Shown here piece after piece: positions 7,845 to 15,259 of a stretch of DNA of 16,763 nucleotides. Each line of letters opens with the position of its first letter. Position 1 is the first letter of the stretch. This DNA comes from CAZAGT01 sp964484515 (lineage in GTDB: Bacteria > Desulfobacterota > DSM-4660 > Desulfatiglandales > HGW-15), in assembly GCA_964484515.1 (NCBI GenBank), contig CAZAGT010000081.1, positions 1 through 16,763 on the forward strand, written 5' to 3'. Both the position numbers and the translations under genes were made by a program. The notes under the pieces were generated by a model. The model saw only the letters and a program-made list of their open reading frames with translations, searched no databases and was not told the origin of the DNA.

Positions 7845-8291
7845 ATGGTGACACGCCTAAAACGACGCAGTTCCTCATTTAACTTTGTTTTGACCGCTTT
7901 GGCGGGCCTGTCGACCGGCATCGGCTGTTTTCTCGCGTTTTTCACCGAACGGACCAACCGAACCTTTCTTTCCACGGCGCTCGGCTTTTCCGCAGGGGTC
8001 ATGATCTATGTCTCGCTGGTTGAGATATTTGTCAAAGCGCAGGACACATGGGTTCAGGTTCACGACCCCCAGCGCGGTGCCTGGCTGACCGTGGGTGCTT
8101 TTTGCGGGAATCCATTCTTCCCACCCGTGGTCTTTGGCCTCATATTTGCCGCTGTTGCGGGGATCATGGTGTTTCTCTCTTTGGATGAACTGCTGCCGAC
8201 GGGCAAAGAGTATCGAACAGGACATGTTGCCATCTACGGCCTCATTGCCGGCATGGCCGTCATGGCGCTAAGTCTGCTCCTATACATGTAA
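7845..8291 (+). CDS. zupT: ZupT-like ZIP transporter with internal deletion of metal-binding helices
   Basis: A 148-residue protein whose two halves both match ZupT-type ZIP transporters, usually about 260-270 residues. The N-terminal half (12-86) has LTALAGLSTGIG, LGFSAGVMIYVSLVEIF and a GAWLTVGAFCG segment. The C-terminal half (90-148) has VFGLIFAAVAGIMVF, LSLDELLP and YGLIAGMAVMALSLLL, as at the end of the family. The middle, which should carry the two HNxPEG-type metal-binding helices, is absent; the join is near residue 88-91 (about 8106-8117). The frame is intact across the join. Zinc transport is therefore unlikely; it may be a recent in-frame deletion remnant or an assembly collapse. 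The ribosome site before ATG 7845 is weak. Confidence 0.7.
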   Translation: MVTRLKRRSSSFNFVLTALAGLSTGIGCFLAFFTERTNRTFLSTALGFSAGVMIYVSLVEIFVKAQDTWVQVHDPQRGAWLTVGAFCGNPFFPPVVFGLIFAAVAGIMVFLSLDELLPTGKEYRTGHVAIYGLIAGMAVMALSLLLYM

Positions 8292-8678
8292 TCCTGCTCG
8301 TTGCGTACACAACGGGGCGAAATGTGGGAAAAGACAAGAAGAGCAAGGTTTTAGTCGTTTTGGACCGCAATTCCGAATGCACTCCTCCTCTTAGGTGCTA
8401 TGCCTGCCATCCTACTTGCGCTCATCATTGTCACCGATTTGAAGCTATTCATCCCCCGAAGTGTGATCTTCAGCCTGATGTGAGCCAAAAACCCGTGCGG
8501 CTCGAGATCGGCTCACTCAGAGGAAACAAATGGCTCTTAACAGAGGAACCCCCATTGTCGGAAGTGGGAGGCAAAGAAAGTGGGAAAGAAATTGAGATCT
8601 CCTCTGAAGGTGTGAGAGCCGCTCATCTTCTGAAAATCAAATGCTGCCGGGTTATGATTAAGCTTCAACCTCGGCAAC
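8292..8678. other. Non-coding stretch with remnant of a hydrophobic reading frame (8355-8483)
   Basis: No convincing full gene. Between TAG 8352 and TGA 8481 the plus strand reads as a hydrophobic peptide (LLLLGAMPAILLALIIVTD, then DLKLFIPRSVIFSLM) that looks like the last helix of a membrane protein. It has no start codon before ATG 8400, so it is probably a decayed gene end. A 130-codon GTG-start frame at 8324-8716 overlaps it, but it is Cys/Arg/Lys-rich without a family resemblance and runs through the terminator of the opposite gene, so I do not call it. Confidence 0.35.
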
Positions 8679-8704
8679 AAAAAAAGCGGAGCCGAAGCTC
8701 CGCT
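8679..8704 (-). terminator. Intrinsic terminator of the minus-strand PEP-CTERM gene
   Basis: Read on the minus strand, an 8-bp perfect stem (plus arms AGCGGAGC 8685-8692 and GCTCCGCT 8697-8704) closes a TTCG tetraloop and is followed by seven U (plus-strand A 8679-8685). It lies 27 bases past the stop of the PEP-CTERM gene at 8732. A textbook rho-independent terminator. Confidence 0.9.
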
Positions 8705-8731
8705 CGAGACATTTGAATGTTGTGAAAAAGT

Positions 8732-9229
8732 CTATTTTTCGAATCGTCTCCTCAGTCCTACAAAAGCGATTAGCCCACAACCAAATAACCAGAGGGTGCC
8801 AGGGAGAGGGTTTTGAGCGGCACTGTCCTGGACGTCGAGTGCTGCCCCGAGGTAATACACTGTGCCCGAACGCTTTTCGACCTTAAAGGTAAGGCCACCG
8901 TCGTTTTGTAACTGATTCAGGACGTCATAGGTCCATGCGGTCGAGGGTTCTACAAGCAAATTACTCTGCACCTCATCTCCATTTACCCATATCGTAGCTG
9001 ACGGCCACTTCCAGGTCACCGCGGGATTCAGGTAAACGGTAAGGATTGCATCTGTGAGTGAATTTGTGTCAAGACCCTGCACGATCTCATCAAAGTAAGT
9101 TTCGGTGTAATTCTTCTCAGTATCTCCGTAAGTAAGTAATACGTCCCTATCCACTTGATAGGAATAGGCTAAGGGTGCCGATGCCAACACTGAAAGAGCC
9201 AATAATACTCCGACTACGGTATTCTTCAT
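8732..9229 (-). CDS. PEP-CTERM-type exported protein
   Basis: 165 residues. A signal peptide (MKNTVVGVLL to about residue 24, cut after YSY or nearby) is followed by a roughly 110-residue mature domain with DVLLTYGD (29-36) and many aromatics; I do not recognise it. The C-terminus is an exosortase-type sorting tail: NPLPGT (140-145), a hydrophobic helix LWLFGCGLIAFVGL (146-159) and a basic end RRRFEK. The PEP motif is the PLPG variant. Proteins of this kind are cut at the tail by an exosortase and tied to the exopolysaccharide matrix or surface. The start ATG (9227-9229) has GGGAGAT four bases upstream; the frame is open to 9280 but that adds residues in front of the signal peptide. It is monocistronic, closed by the terminator at 8679-8704. 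Confidence 0.8.
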   Translation of the reverse strand: MKNTVVGVLLALSVLASAPLAYSYQVDRDVLLTYGDTEKNYTETYFDEIVQGLDTNSLTDAILTVYLNPAVTWKWPSATIWVNGDEVQSNLLVEPSTAWTYDVLNQLQNDGGLTFKVEKRSGTVYYLGAALDVQDSAAQNPLPGTLWLFGCGLIAFVGLRRRFEK

Positions 9230-9590
9230 TTTTATCTCCCCCGCGGTGTTTAACTTCCAAAATACTAGCCTAAGAAGCATTAAACTGCACCAACTAGAGA
9301 AAACTGTAATTGAGGTGTGCAGTAAAGGGGGATTTTTGTGGGTACATAATGGGTATTCGCTCTACCTACTACCCAGAAGAACTCATCCGGTTAACAGGCC
9401 TGAATGATGCCCTTGATCTCGACTCCCTGTGAAGCCGGCGAGAGCTCTCACAACATGCGTTACCCCGTATTTCTCTAGATTGAGCACAAACGTGCGTCCA
9501 CCTTACCGACCGGTCACGCCGATTGCGCATTCAAAAACCACAATGAATACAAGTTTTCCTGTCTCGCCCAATCTTCACCATAAGGCATGG
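9230..9590. other. Divergent intergenic region
   Basis: No gene seen. It should hold the promoter of the minus-strand PEP-CTERM gene. TGGGTA (9350-9355) and TACCCA (9370-9375) are inverted repeats 14 bases apart and could be an operator half-site pair. Short frames here have no ribosome site or family likeness. Confidence 0.4.
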
Positions 9591-9607
9591 TTGGCACATG
9601 TCTTGCT
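9591..9607 (+). promoter_or_regulatory. Sigma-54 (-24/-12) promoter element
   Basis: TTGGCAC-ATGTC-TTGCT matches the RpoN consensus TGGCAC-N5-TTGCW at every defined position, with GG (9593-9594) and GC (9605-9606) spaced by exactly ten bases. The predicted start is near 9618-9620, rightward. The next gene is the beta-helix protein at 10243, leaving a leader of about 620 bases. In exosortase organisms, RpoN together with the PrsK/PrsR pair is known to drive PEP-CTERM genes. Confidence 0.7.
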
Positions 9608-10242
9608 GTTGGACTCCTAATGCGTAATAAAAGGGGGCTGTGTGTCAACTAACAAAATGGCTAGGGCTGAACATCTAAGCGCCCGCTTTTCAGGTGACCG
9701 TTGATCTGGCGGACAGTCATCACTTGCTAATGGAGCGCAAGAATCAGGGAGGCCAGAGCGACTGGCGTTTAACGAACAGCTGTAGGTTTAGTGAGGTGGC
9801 CATATCTAAACTGGCTCTGGTGTTGAAAAGATTAGTTAAATTCAATTTGTGACCACTGATAACAGGCTTCGGACTCCTCTTGCCTGGACGGTTGCACTTA
9901 ATTGGACGTATGGGGCAGTCAGGTGTGTGAATTGGTGTACAAGAGTCTGAATTGTTGTTGAGCCGCGGTAGGCTGCAAGACTTAGATTGAACCAACAATT
10001 GGTCAGCCACCGTACATTGGTTCTTTTCGACTGGGCGGAACTGTTTAGTTCATTTAAGGCAGAGAAATCGTCTTGCCCGTGAACATTCGCCGAAGATGCG
10101 AAAGTCTTACGTCTTAGGTTGGATGGGACTGAGGGTGACCTGGCACCCCCACCATCCTGAAGATACTTTACAGTGACTGAAGGCACTTGAGACTTTTGCC
10201 AGAAGAAGGAGAATTCAACATAAGGAAGGAAAGGCGACCAAA
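9608..10242 (+). other. Long putative leader of the beta-helix gene
   Basis: About 630 bases with no credible gene. The longest frame is on the minus strand (9842-10396), but it runs into the beta-helix coding start and has no family match. If the sigma-54 element at 9591 is used, this is a very long 5' untranslated region and might hold an RNA element, or a small RNA gene, or a decayed gene. I see no known riboswitch. Confidence 0.35.
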
Positions 10243-11991
10243 ATGAAAAGAAACAAAATATTACTTTCCTGTCTATACTGTTCAATATTGCTTGCATTCT
10301 GCTCAGCAGCATCCCCTGCTCTATGCGCTCAGCCCGTCTTATTCTTCTCTGATCTTGATTGGGGTCCGAAAACCGGATGGGAGGCTTCCACGACAAGAGG
10401 GGCTGCAGTGACGGTTTGGGGTAAGAACCTGGAGTCGGACAGGGGCAATAGCTATGTGACAGTTAACGGAAGTTCACTGATACAGGACTCCGATTACGCT
10501 GAATGGGGAGCCTTAGGGCCGGCGAGGGAATTAGAAAGAATAACGTTTTGGCTAAATCGAGGCTGTCAGGACGGCCCAGGGCAGATCACCGTCACGGTAA
10601 ACGGTGTGACCTCCAACGCCCTGCCATTTACGGTCATGACAGGGGATATCTATTTTATATCCGCCTCGAATGGCAACAATAATTACAATGGAAGATATAC
10701 TACTCATCGTGGTGGCGAAAACGGACCGTTTCATGACATCAAAATGTTCAATCCCGGCCTTAACCCAAGCGGTAATTCCGGGTCTTACATCGTGTATGTG
10801 AAGGGGGGCACCTACACGGAGCAGGACAGGGATAGCGCACTCGTCGCTTTGCGGGGGCCTTACGGATCGAGCGACTCGAGGAAGGCTCTTGTGGGTTATC
10901 CCGCTGAGACACCTATCCTTCAATTAGCGGGCGCAGGTCGCGGAGGAGTTTGGGTGGCAAAGTATGCACCTTACGGTCGCATAGATTTCTTTACGTATAG
11001 CAAACTGAATTGCAGGGGAGGAAGCACTGCCCTGACGTCCTGGGGCGACCAAACACGCATCACCGGGTGCACCTTTGAAGACATGCCCGGCCAGGCACGA
11101 TCAGGCGTTATTATGGTTGACAATTCTGAACACACAAAGATCTATGGTAACTATTGGAAAAACTGTGGTTATGATTCGTACAAGCACAACATCTACATAA
11201 AGACGCATCGGAACTATATCAGCGGAGATAAAACGTCTCAACACATCGACGTAGGATGGAATGAGTTTCAAGACGCCTATGCCAATGATAATCATGGCGG
11301 TGTTGTCTTTATTTCAACGCAGAGCTATGCTGGCACTGACGGAAAATATACAAATGACATCCGAATACACGACAACCATTTCCAAGATGGAAATATGGAG
11401 TTCATCTATACAGGTGACAATGTTGATGTCAAGGACATATACATTTACAACAACACATTCGAGCATGGCACCTGTAGTAGAGGCCTTTACATCGCGTGGC
11501 ACACGAAAAACGCCTATCTTTACAATAACACCTTTTATCAAATAGGTGCGGCGAATGGCGCGATGATCAGGATTACGGGACGGACAAACGCGATTTTCAA
11601 AAACAATATATGGTATGCTCGTCCCGGACAATCATTTCTGAGATTTGAAAATTATCAGGGCGCGACTTTGGAATCTGATTTTGACCTTTTTTATGATCCC
11701 GATGGCTCAACCAGGGTTCCTTCAGGGGGTGGCATTACGGTAACCAATGCAATAACGGGGGATCCTCTGCTGATAGACCCGACAAACAGGGATTTTCATC
11801 TTCAAGCTATTGGTCCGGCCGTAGATAGAGGCACATCAGTTGTTGATTCGATTGTCATCAGAGATTACGATGGCAATATGAGATATGGAACCGGCACCTA
11901 TGACATCGGGGCATTTGAGTATCCCAGTGGCGGTGATACACCATTGGCGCCCCAAAGACCACGTAATCTCAGACTGGTCGCAGACTCGTAA
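10243..11991 (+). CDS. Secreted right-handed parallel beta-helix protein with N-terminal TIG-like domain
   Basis: 582 residues. A signal peptide (1-29, cut after LCA) is followed by an IPT/TIG-like beta-sandwich (about 31-133; GAAVTVWGKNL, QITVTVNGVTSNALPFTV). A long beta-helix region (about 135-545) is rich in Asn and in repeats such as DIRIHDNHFQ, DIYIYNNTFE and NAYLYNNTFYQ. The usual end of such proteins, GPAVDRG (with DIGAFEY some 30 residues on), is present. The fold is that of polysaccharide lyases and epimerases acting on extracellular sugar polymers; the catalytic type cannot be read. After DIGAFEY, the protein ends in PLAPQRPRNLRLVADS, which looks like the first strand of a fibronectin-III domain. 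ATG 10243 has AAGG (10231-10234) upstream. Confidence 0.8.
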   Translation: MKRNKILLSCLYCSILLAFCSAASPALCAQPVLFFSDLDWGPKTGWEASTTRGAAVTVWGKNLESDRGNSYVTVNGSSLIQDSDYAEWGALGPARELERITFWLNRGCQDGPGQITVTVNGVTSNALPFTVMTGDIYFISASNGNNNYNGRYTTHRGGENGPFHDIKMFNPGLNPSGNSGSYIVYVKGGTYTEQDRDSALVALRGPYGSSDSRKALVGYPAETPILQLAGAGRGGVWVAKYAPYGRIDFFTYSKLNCRGGSTALTSWGDQTRITGCTFEDMPGQARSGVIMVDNSEHTKIYGNYWKNCGYDSYKHNIYIKTHRNYISGDKTSQHIDVGWNEFQDAYANDNHGGVVFISTQSYAGTDGKYTNDIRIHDNHFQDGNMEFIYTGDNVDVKDIYIYNNTFEHGTCSRGLYIAWHTKNAYLYNNTFYQIGAANGAMIRITGRTNAIFKNNIWYARPGQSFLRFENYQGATLESDFDLFYDPDGSTRVPSGGGITVTNAITGDPLLIDPTNRDFHLQAIGPAVDRGTSVVDSIVIRDYDGNMRYGTGTYDIGAFEYPSGGDTPLAPQRPRNLRLVADS

Positions 11992-12359
11992 GTGCCTTAA
12001 TCATTATAGCAAAAAAAATTGTACATATGGCGGTCGGTACAGAAATAGTTTAATGTTCGAAATAAATTCCCGACGTATTTCCAATAATTATCTTTTTGTG
12101 TCTTTGACGCTCAAACTCTTTGAGCTCAAAATGGAAACGTATCATCATGTGCGATAATGCGCGGCTCATGGCGAGCATAAGGAAATGGGGGGCGAGGCAG
12201 TTGCGACACAACATGAGCAACCTTCGTATCCCAGGTGATATAAGGAAGATGAAGGTCAACTACTTTGCTCCGATGTGAAGTCTTTCTCACATTCATTGTT
12301 CACCCAAGACGAGTTCGTAAGTCAGTGATTTAAACGAAAATAATAGACAGGCGGATGGT
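11992..12359 (+). other. Spacer between beta-helix and SGNH-like genes
   Basis: 368 A+T-rich bases. A 7-bp perfect stem GCTCAAA/TTTGAGC (12109-12115, 12119-12125) could attenuate transcription; it has no T-run. A 43-codon frame (12147-12278) is open on the plus strand with no family resemblance and no ribosome site. A weak GG-N10-GC element (12191-12204; TTGC at 12201-12204) matches sigma-54 only at its core. Nothing else is evident. Confidence 0.4.
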
Positions 12360-13262
12360 ATGAAAATGGCAACAGAAAGGCCCGTGGTGATAAACGCCAT
12401 AATCACTATGGCGGTTATCCTGTTAACACAATTGACTCATAGGCCGTGTTTGTTTGCAGCAGAACCAATAGTTGTTGATCATAACTGCACGGATCTGTCT
12501 GAGATTCCAGAGCAGTGGATTGATGAGGCAAGACAAAAGATGAAGATCTATTACGGTCATCAATCCCATGGAATGCAGATTATCTATGGTTTGGAAGCCA
12601 TTGAGACTGAATCTGGCGCCAAATACAGTGCGGCCGTAAATTGGAGCTTGCCCAGCGAGCCTGACGCTCTATGTATCATGCATCAGACTCAAACGCCGAG
12701 AAATTTCTTTTCTTCTGTGCAAGGGTACCTGAATAACAACCCGTCCGTTAATGTAGCTATGCTTTGTTTTTGCGGAGAACCTAGTGGTGCAAATTGGCAA
12801 AGTGTCTTAAATGAGTATCTGAGCACCATGGAGGCGCTGGAAGCTAGCAATCCGAGTGTGACGTTTGTGTATATGACCGGCCATGCTCAATCAGCGGACT
12901 GTGCGGGTTGCAGGCGGCATCGTTTCAATGAGGGCGTGCGAAGTTACGCTGTAATGAAGAATAAGGTGTTATTCGATTTTGGTGATTTGGACGCATGGTA
13001 TGGCGGACAAAGAAGCACGTACGTCGGCCCGTCCTGGTGTTCACCAGGTGCGGGCGAAATCATTCCTCGGGAACATTCACATTGGGGGGGCGGTAACTAC
13101 AACAATCCGTTCGGTCATACTACCTATAGCAGCTGCAAAAACAAGGGGAATGCTTTCTGGTGGCTGTTGGCAAGGATTGCCGGCTGGGCCCCCGGTAGTA
13201 ATGGAGGCACTACCGGAGTTCCCGCTTGTCCTACTGGAGTTCGGATCGTCCACCAGGAATAG
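12360..13262 (+). CDS. Secreted SGNH-hydrolase-like protein of unknown function
   Basis: 300 residues with an N-terminal hydrophobic signal (about 10-33). The domain starts IVVDHNC (37-43) and carries IYYGHQSHG (63-71), NVAMLCFCGE (131-140), FVYMTGHA (169-176), VLFDFGDLDAW (203-213) and HSHWGG (239-244). This set matches a poorly characterised secreted family, resembling SGNH/GDSL esterases, found near exopolysaccharide genes; I infer a sugar-deacylating or binding role only tentatively. Thirteen residues from the end it has CPTGVRIVHQE, much like the tail of the beta-helix gene upstream. A second ATG at 12366 is possible; AGGCGG near 12349 serves both. It is on the same strand as the beta-helix gene but 368 bases away. 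Confidence 0.55.
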   Translation: MKMATERPVVINAIITMAVILLTQLTHRPCLFAAEPIVVDHNCTDLSEIPEQWIDEARQKMKIYYGHQSHGMQIIYGLEAIETESGAKYSAAVNWSLPSEPDALCIMHQTQTPRNFFSSVQGYLNNNPSVNVAMLCFCGEPSGANWQSVLNEYLSTMEALEASNPSVTFVYMTGHAQSADCAGCRRHRFNEGVRSYAVMKNKVLFDFGDLDAWYGGQRSTYVGPSWCSPGAGEIIPREHSHWGGGNYNNPFGHTTYSSCKNKGNAFWWLLARIAGWAPGSNGGTTGVPACPTGVRIVHQE

Positions 13263-13580
13263 TTGGTCGTATGGGAAGGAATTGAGAGGGCAGCCTTCGG
13301 CTGTGAAACGAAAATCGGCTGTGAAGACTATACTCGTCGGGCAACTGGGATCGAAAAGACACTCCTTTCGGCATTTCTAAGGCTTACACTGTTTTTTTCC
13401 ACTAGCACCTTCCTTATTCTCGCGAGCTAGAGATGTGTAACTTCTTGCCAACTTCCTGCAGATTGATTCTCAACAAAGGATCTTATCAGTCGCAGTTTAT
13501 TTAGAGAGCCTGTTTCGCAGATGTGATATATCCTACTGATTTTGTTCGTAAATATTCTGTTATATGCTAGCTTCTCTTCT
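13263..13580 (+). other. Intergenic region after the SGNH-like gene
   Basis: No gene seen. TCGGCTGTGAA occurs twice (about 13299 and 13315), and CAGCC-TTC-GGCTG can form a small hairpin there. A seven-T run (13392-13398) might end transcription but has only a 4-bp stem before it. Minus-strand frame 13427-13711 has no signal of coding. Confidence 0.35.
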
Positions 13581-13596
13581 TGGCATATTACTTGCT
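13581..13596 (+). promoter_or_regulatory. Sigma-54 (-24/-12) promoter element of the plus-strand PEP-CTERM gene
   Basis: TGGCAT-ATTAC-TTGCT matches TGGCAC-N5-TTGCW with a single mismatch. GG (13582-13583) and GC (13594-13595) have the required ten-base spacing. The predicted start is near 13607, giving a leader of about 300 bases before the PEP-CTERM gene at 13913. It is the second such element pointing at a secreted protein in this window. Confidence 0.65.
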
Positions 13597-13912
13597 GAAA
13601 TGCCCCTAACAGATTTGGAGCCCTTGCGGCTGACGCCAAAAGTCGTGGACCGAAGCTTGAGCCAACTTCAGGTTTAGGTTCAGATGAAGAGGACGGCTGG
13701 TATGGAGCCATACCCTCCTGCAGAGTCGTCCTTTTGCTTCTTAGCGGGGGAAGGTCTTTCAGCGCTGTGTTTCGCCTGTTTTCTTAGGCAGCGAAGATCT
13801 CCCGGGCAGTTAGCGACTCCGAGAATCTCAACAATCTCGCAGGCAAGCGGTGGCGACGAATCACCAGCAAATGATTATCTCATCATCAAATTTGATGAGT
13901 TGGAGGAATCAA

Positions 13913-14605
13913 ATGAGAAAGATATATACCTTTTTATGTTTGTTAACAATTACTTGCGCTCCGTTAAATATCGCATTCGCCTCTCTCGTGGGAAACGGTG
14001 ATTTCGAAACAGTCGATGGGCGCGTCGGTAACGCGAAGAACCTTCGACTTGACAGCTTTGATGGTATCAAGGGGAGGTGGGACGTGTACACGAGCCTTCC
14101 CGGCGGCTGGATGACGGCTTCCGGTCCTGGGATCGAAGTACAATATGACGGGGTGGTCGTGGAGGCTCACTCCCTGTACCACTATATCGAGCTTGATAGT
14201 CACCCCGGTCCGGACAGTAACACCTCCATGTATCAAGACATCATATTTTCAGATCCCGGATCCTACAAGTTATCATTTTGGTACCATCCTAGAACAGACT
14301 TCGCTGATGATAACCGCATCGATGTCTACTTTGATGGGCGACTCGTGACTGTAGCAAACGAAACCACCAAAGAAATGAACGCATGGAGGGAATATTCAGT
14401 TTCTTTATCCGTAGCCGATGTCTCTGCACCCAAAAGACTCATGTTCAGCGCAGGTGGCATTTCCAATTCGTTCGGTGGGTTCTTGGACGACATTGATATC
14501 CAGGAAGTTGTAAATAATCCCGAACCGGCCAGTATGCTCTTATTAGGCGCGGGCCTTTTCAGCCTTGCAGGGGTTAAGAGAAGGTTTGGGAAGAATAGTC
14601 GGTAA
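13913..14605 (+). CDS. PEP-CTERM protein with carbohydrate-binding-like (DUF642-type) domain
   Basis: 230 residues. A signal peptide (1-23, cut after AFA) is followed by a beta-sandwich of the choice-of-anchor/DUF642 galactose-binding type: VGNGDFE (26-32), PGGWMTASGPGIEV (63-76), YHYIELD (89-95), YQDIIFSDPGSYKLSFWY (107-124) and GGFLDDIDI (188-196). The C-terminus has the canonical sorting tail: NPEPASM (202-208), hydrophobic LLLGAGLFSLAGV and basic KRRFGKNSR. It is expected to be exported, cut by an exosortase and to bind matrix polysaccharide. The start at ATG 13913 has GGAGG (13902-13906) six bases upstream; the frame is open from 13850, but that start has no ribosome site and would precede the signal peptide. 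Confidence 0.85.
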   Translation: MRKIYTFLCLLTITCAPLNIAFASLVGNGDFETVDGRVGNAKNLRLDSFDGIKGRWDVYTSLPGGWMTASGPGIEVQYDGVVVEAHSLYHYIELDSHPGPDSNTSMYQDIIFSDPGSYKLSFWYHPRTDFADDNRIDVYFDGRLVTVANETTKEMNAWREYSVSLSVADVSAPKRLMFSAGGISNSFGGFLDDIDIQEVVNNPEPASMLLLGAGLFSLAGVKRRFGKNSR

Positions 14606-14675
14606 ATCTTAGACATCACATCTCTGGGGAGATCCGGTCCTTGTATGGTCGGCAAGGCGTAGCCCTCTTTGTGTT

Positions 14676-14718
14676 GATATGCGAGGAACTACCTCATTGA
14701 GGCAGTTCCTCGCGTATC
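14676..14718 (+). terminator. Long hairpin downstream of the PEP-CTERM gene
   Basis: Arms 14676-14690 and 14704-14718 pair over 15 positions (one G:T wobble), then, after one A:C mismatch, CCTC/GAGG (14692-14695, 14699-14702) closes an ATT loop. It starts 71 bases after the stop codon. No U-run follows, so the role may be mRNA 3'-end protection or rho-associated termination rather than intrinsic termination. Confidence 0.6.
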
Positions 14719-14954
14719 TGGGCCCCTTGACACCCTCTGAAGGAATTTTTGCCTTCTTGATCTTTATTCTTCGGCTGCAGATTCGTAGACGTCGGTGTCT
14801 ATCGAATGTCACATGGGCGTCCCAGCAGCTACTTCGGTGAAGGTCTGCAACAATATGATATTCCTGCAAAAAATGTCAACGGCTCAAGGTGGTATGCAGT
14901 TTGCTGAAAGGGGAACGTATTCATTCAGAACCCCACATAGGGAGGAAATTGAAC
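14719..14954. other. Non-coding stretch
   Basis: No gene or known RNA seen. GAAGG/CCTTC (14739-14743, 14752-14756) forms only a small stem. The minus-strand frame 14609-14869 crosses the strong hairpin and has no coding marks. Confidence 0.35.
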
Positions 14955-15184
14955 GTTGACCACTGCCGGTATGCTCTTGTCCATTCTCGGTTTGGTGTTG
15001 ATGTTATCTGCGGTTTTCATAAACACGTTCCTGCGTTGACTGCTTGTTATGATTTCTGATCGGCAAACAGGACTGACTTTACCATCTTGTCTTTTCGGTG
15101 AGTTTTCTGTTTCCCCTAATTTCATCTATCCGAATGAACTACCCCGGCGCAAGCAGCAGGGTATCAACGCAGAATCCCATTTGT
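14955..15184 (+). pseudogene. Possible decayed IS200/IS605-type TnpA transposase
   Basis: One frame reads DHCRYALV from about 14958. A second frame, after a likely indel, reads GLVLM and continues, past a TGA, to SDRQTGLTLPS and NELPRRKQQGINAESHL, then stop. HCxYxL followed by HLVL is how Y1 transposases of this family start, so this may be a frameshifted, shortened copy. The adjacent REP-like palindromes fit a TnpA-REP relation. The similarity is short and read by eye. Confidence 0.3.
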
Positions 15185-15201
15185 AACGCCGCAAGCGGCG
15201 T
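15140..15201 (+). repeat. Pair of REP-like palindromes with a GCAAGC core
   Basis: Two palindromes lie 22 bases apart. The second, ACGCCG-CAAG-CGGCGT (15186-15201), is a perfect 6-bp stem. The first (15140-15163) is a decayed version: TACCC/GGGTA outer arms with a GCGCAAGC centre. Both share the GCAAGC core, the arrangement of paired REP sequences (BIME). They may be non-autonomous units mobilised by TnpA-REP-type transposases. Confidence 0.5.
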
Positions 15202-15259
15202 GCAATCTACCCCAAGTGATTGAAACCATGAACCTATTTACGACCTGGTCATTTGCCGG

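Noticed and set aside
8324..8716. 130-codon plus-strand frame from GTG 8324
   Set aside because: It passes through the terminator of the opposite PEP-CTERM gene, is Cys- and Lys-rich at random, and a different frame in the same place gives the more protein-like peptide.
9270..9290. Minus-strand sigma-54-like element TGGTGCA...TGCT upstream of the 8732-9229 gene
   Set aside because: The GG-to-GC spacing is eleven bases rather than ten and the -24 half is poor, so it should not bind RpoN.
10148..10165. A TGGCAC at about 10150
   Set aside because: It lacks a TTGC at the -12 position with correct spacing.
9842..10396. 184-codon minus-strand frame
   Set aside because: It overlaps the signal-peptide coding part of the beta-helix gene, has no ribosome site and no recognisable domain.
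15150..15175. Likeness of AAGCAGCAGGGTATCAACGCAGA to a common cDNA-synthesis adaptor
   Set aside because: It differs by substitution and insertion, reads through as part of a longer frame, and fits the REP-palindrome family, so contamination is unlikely.
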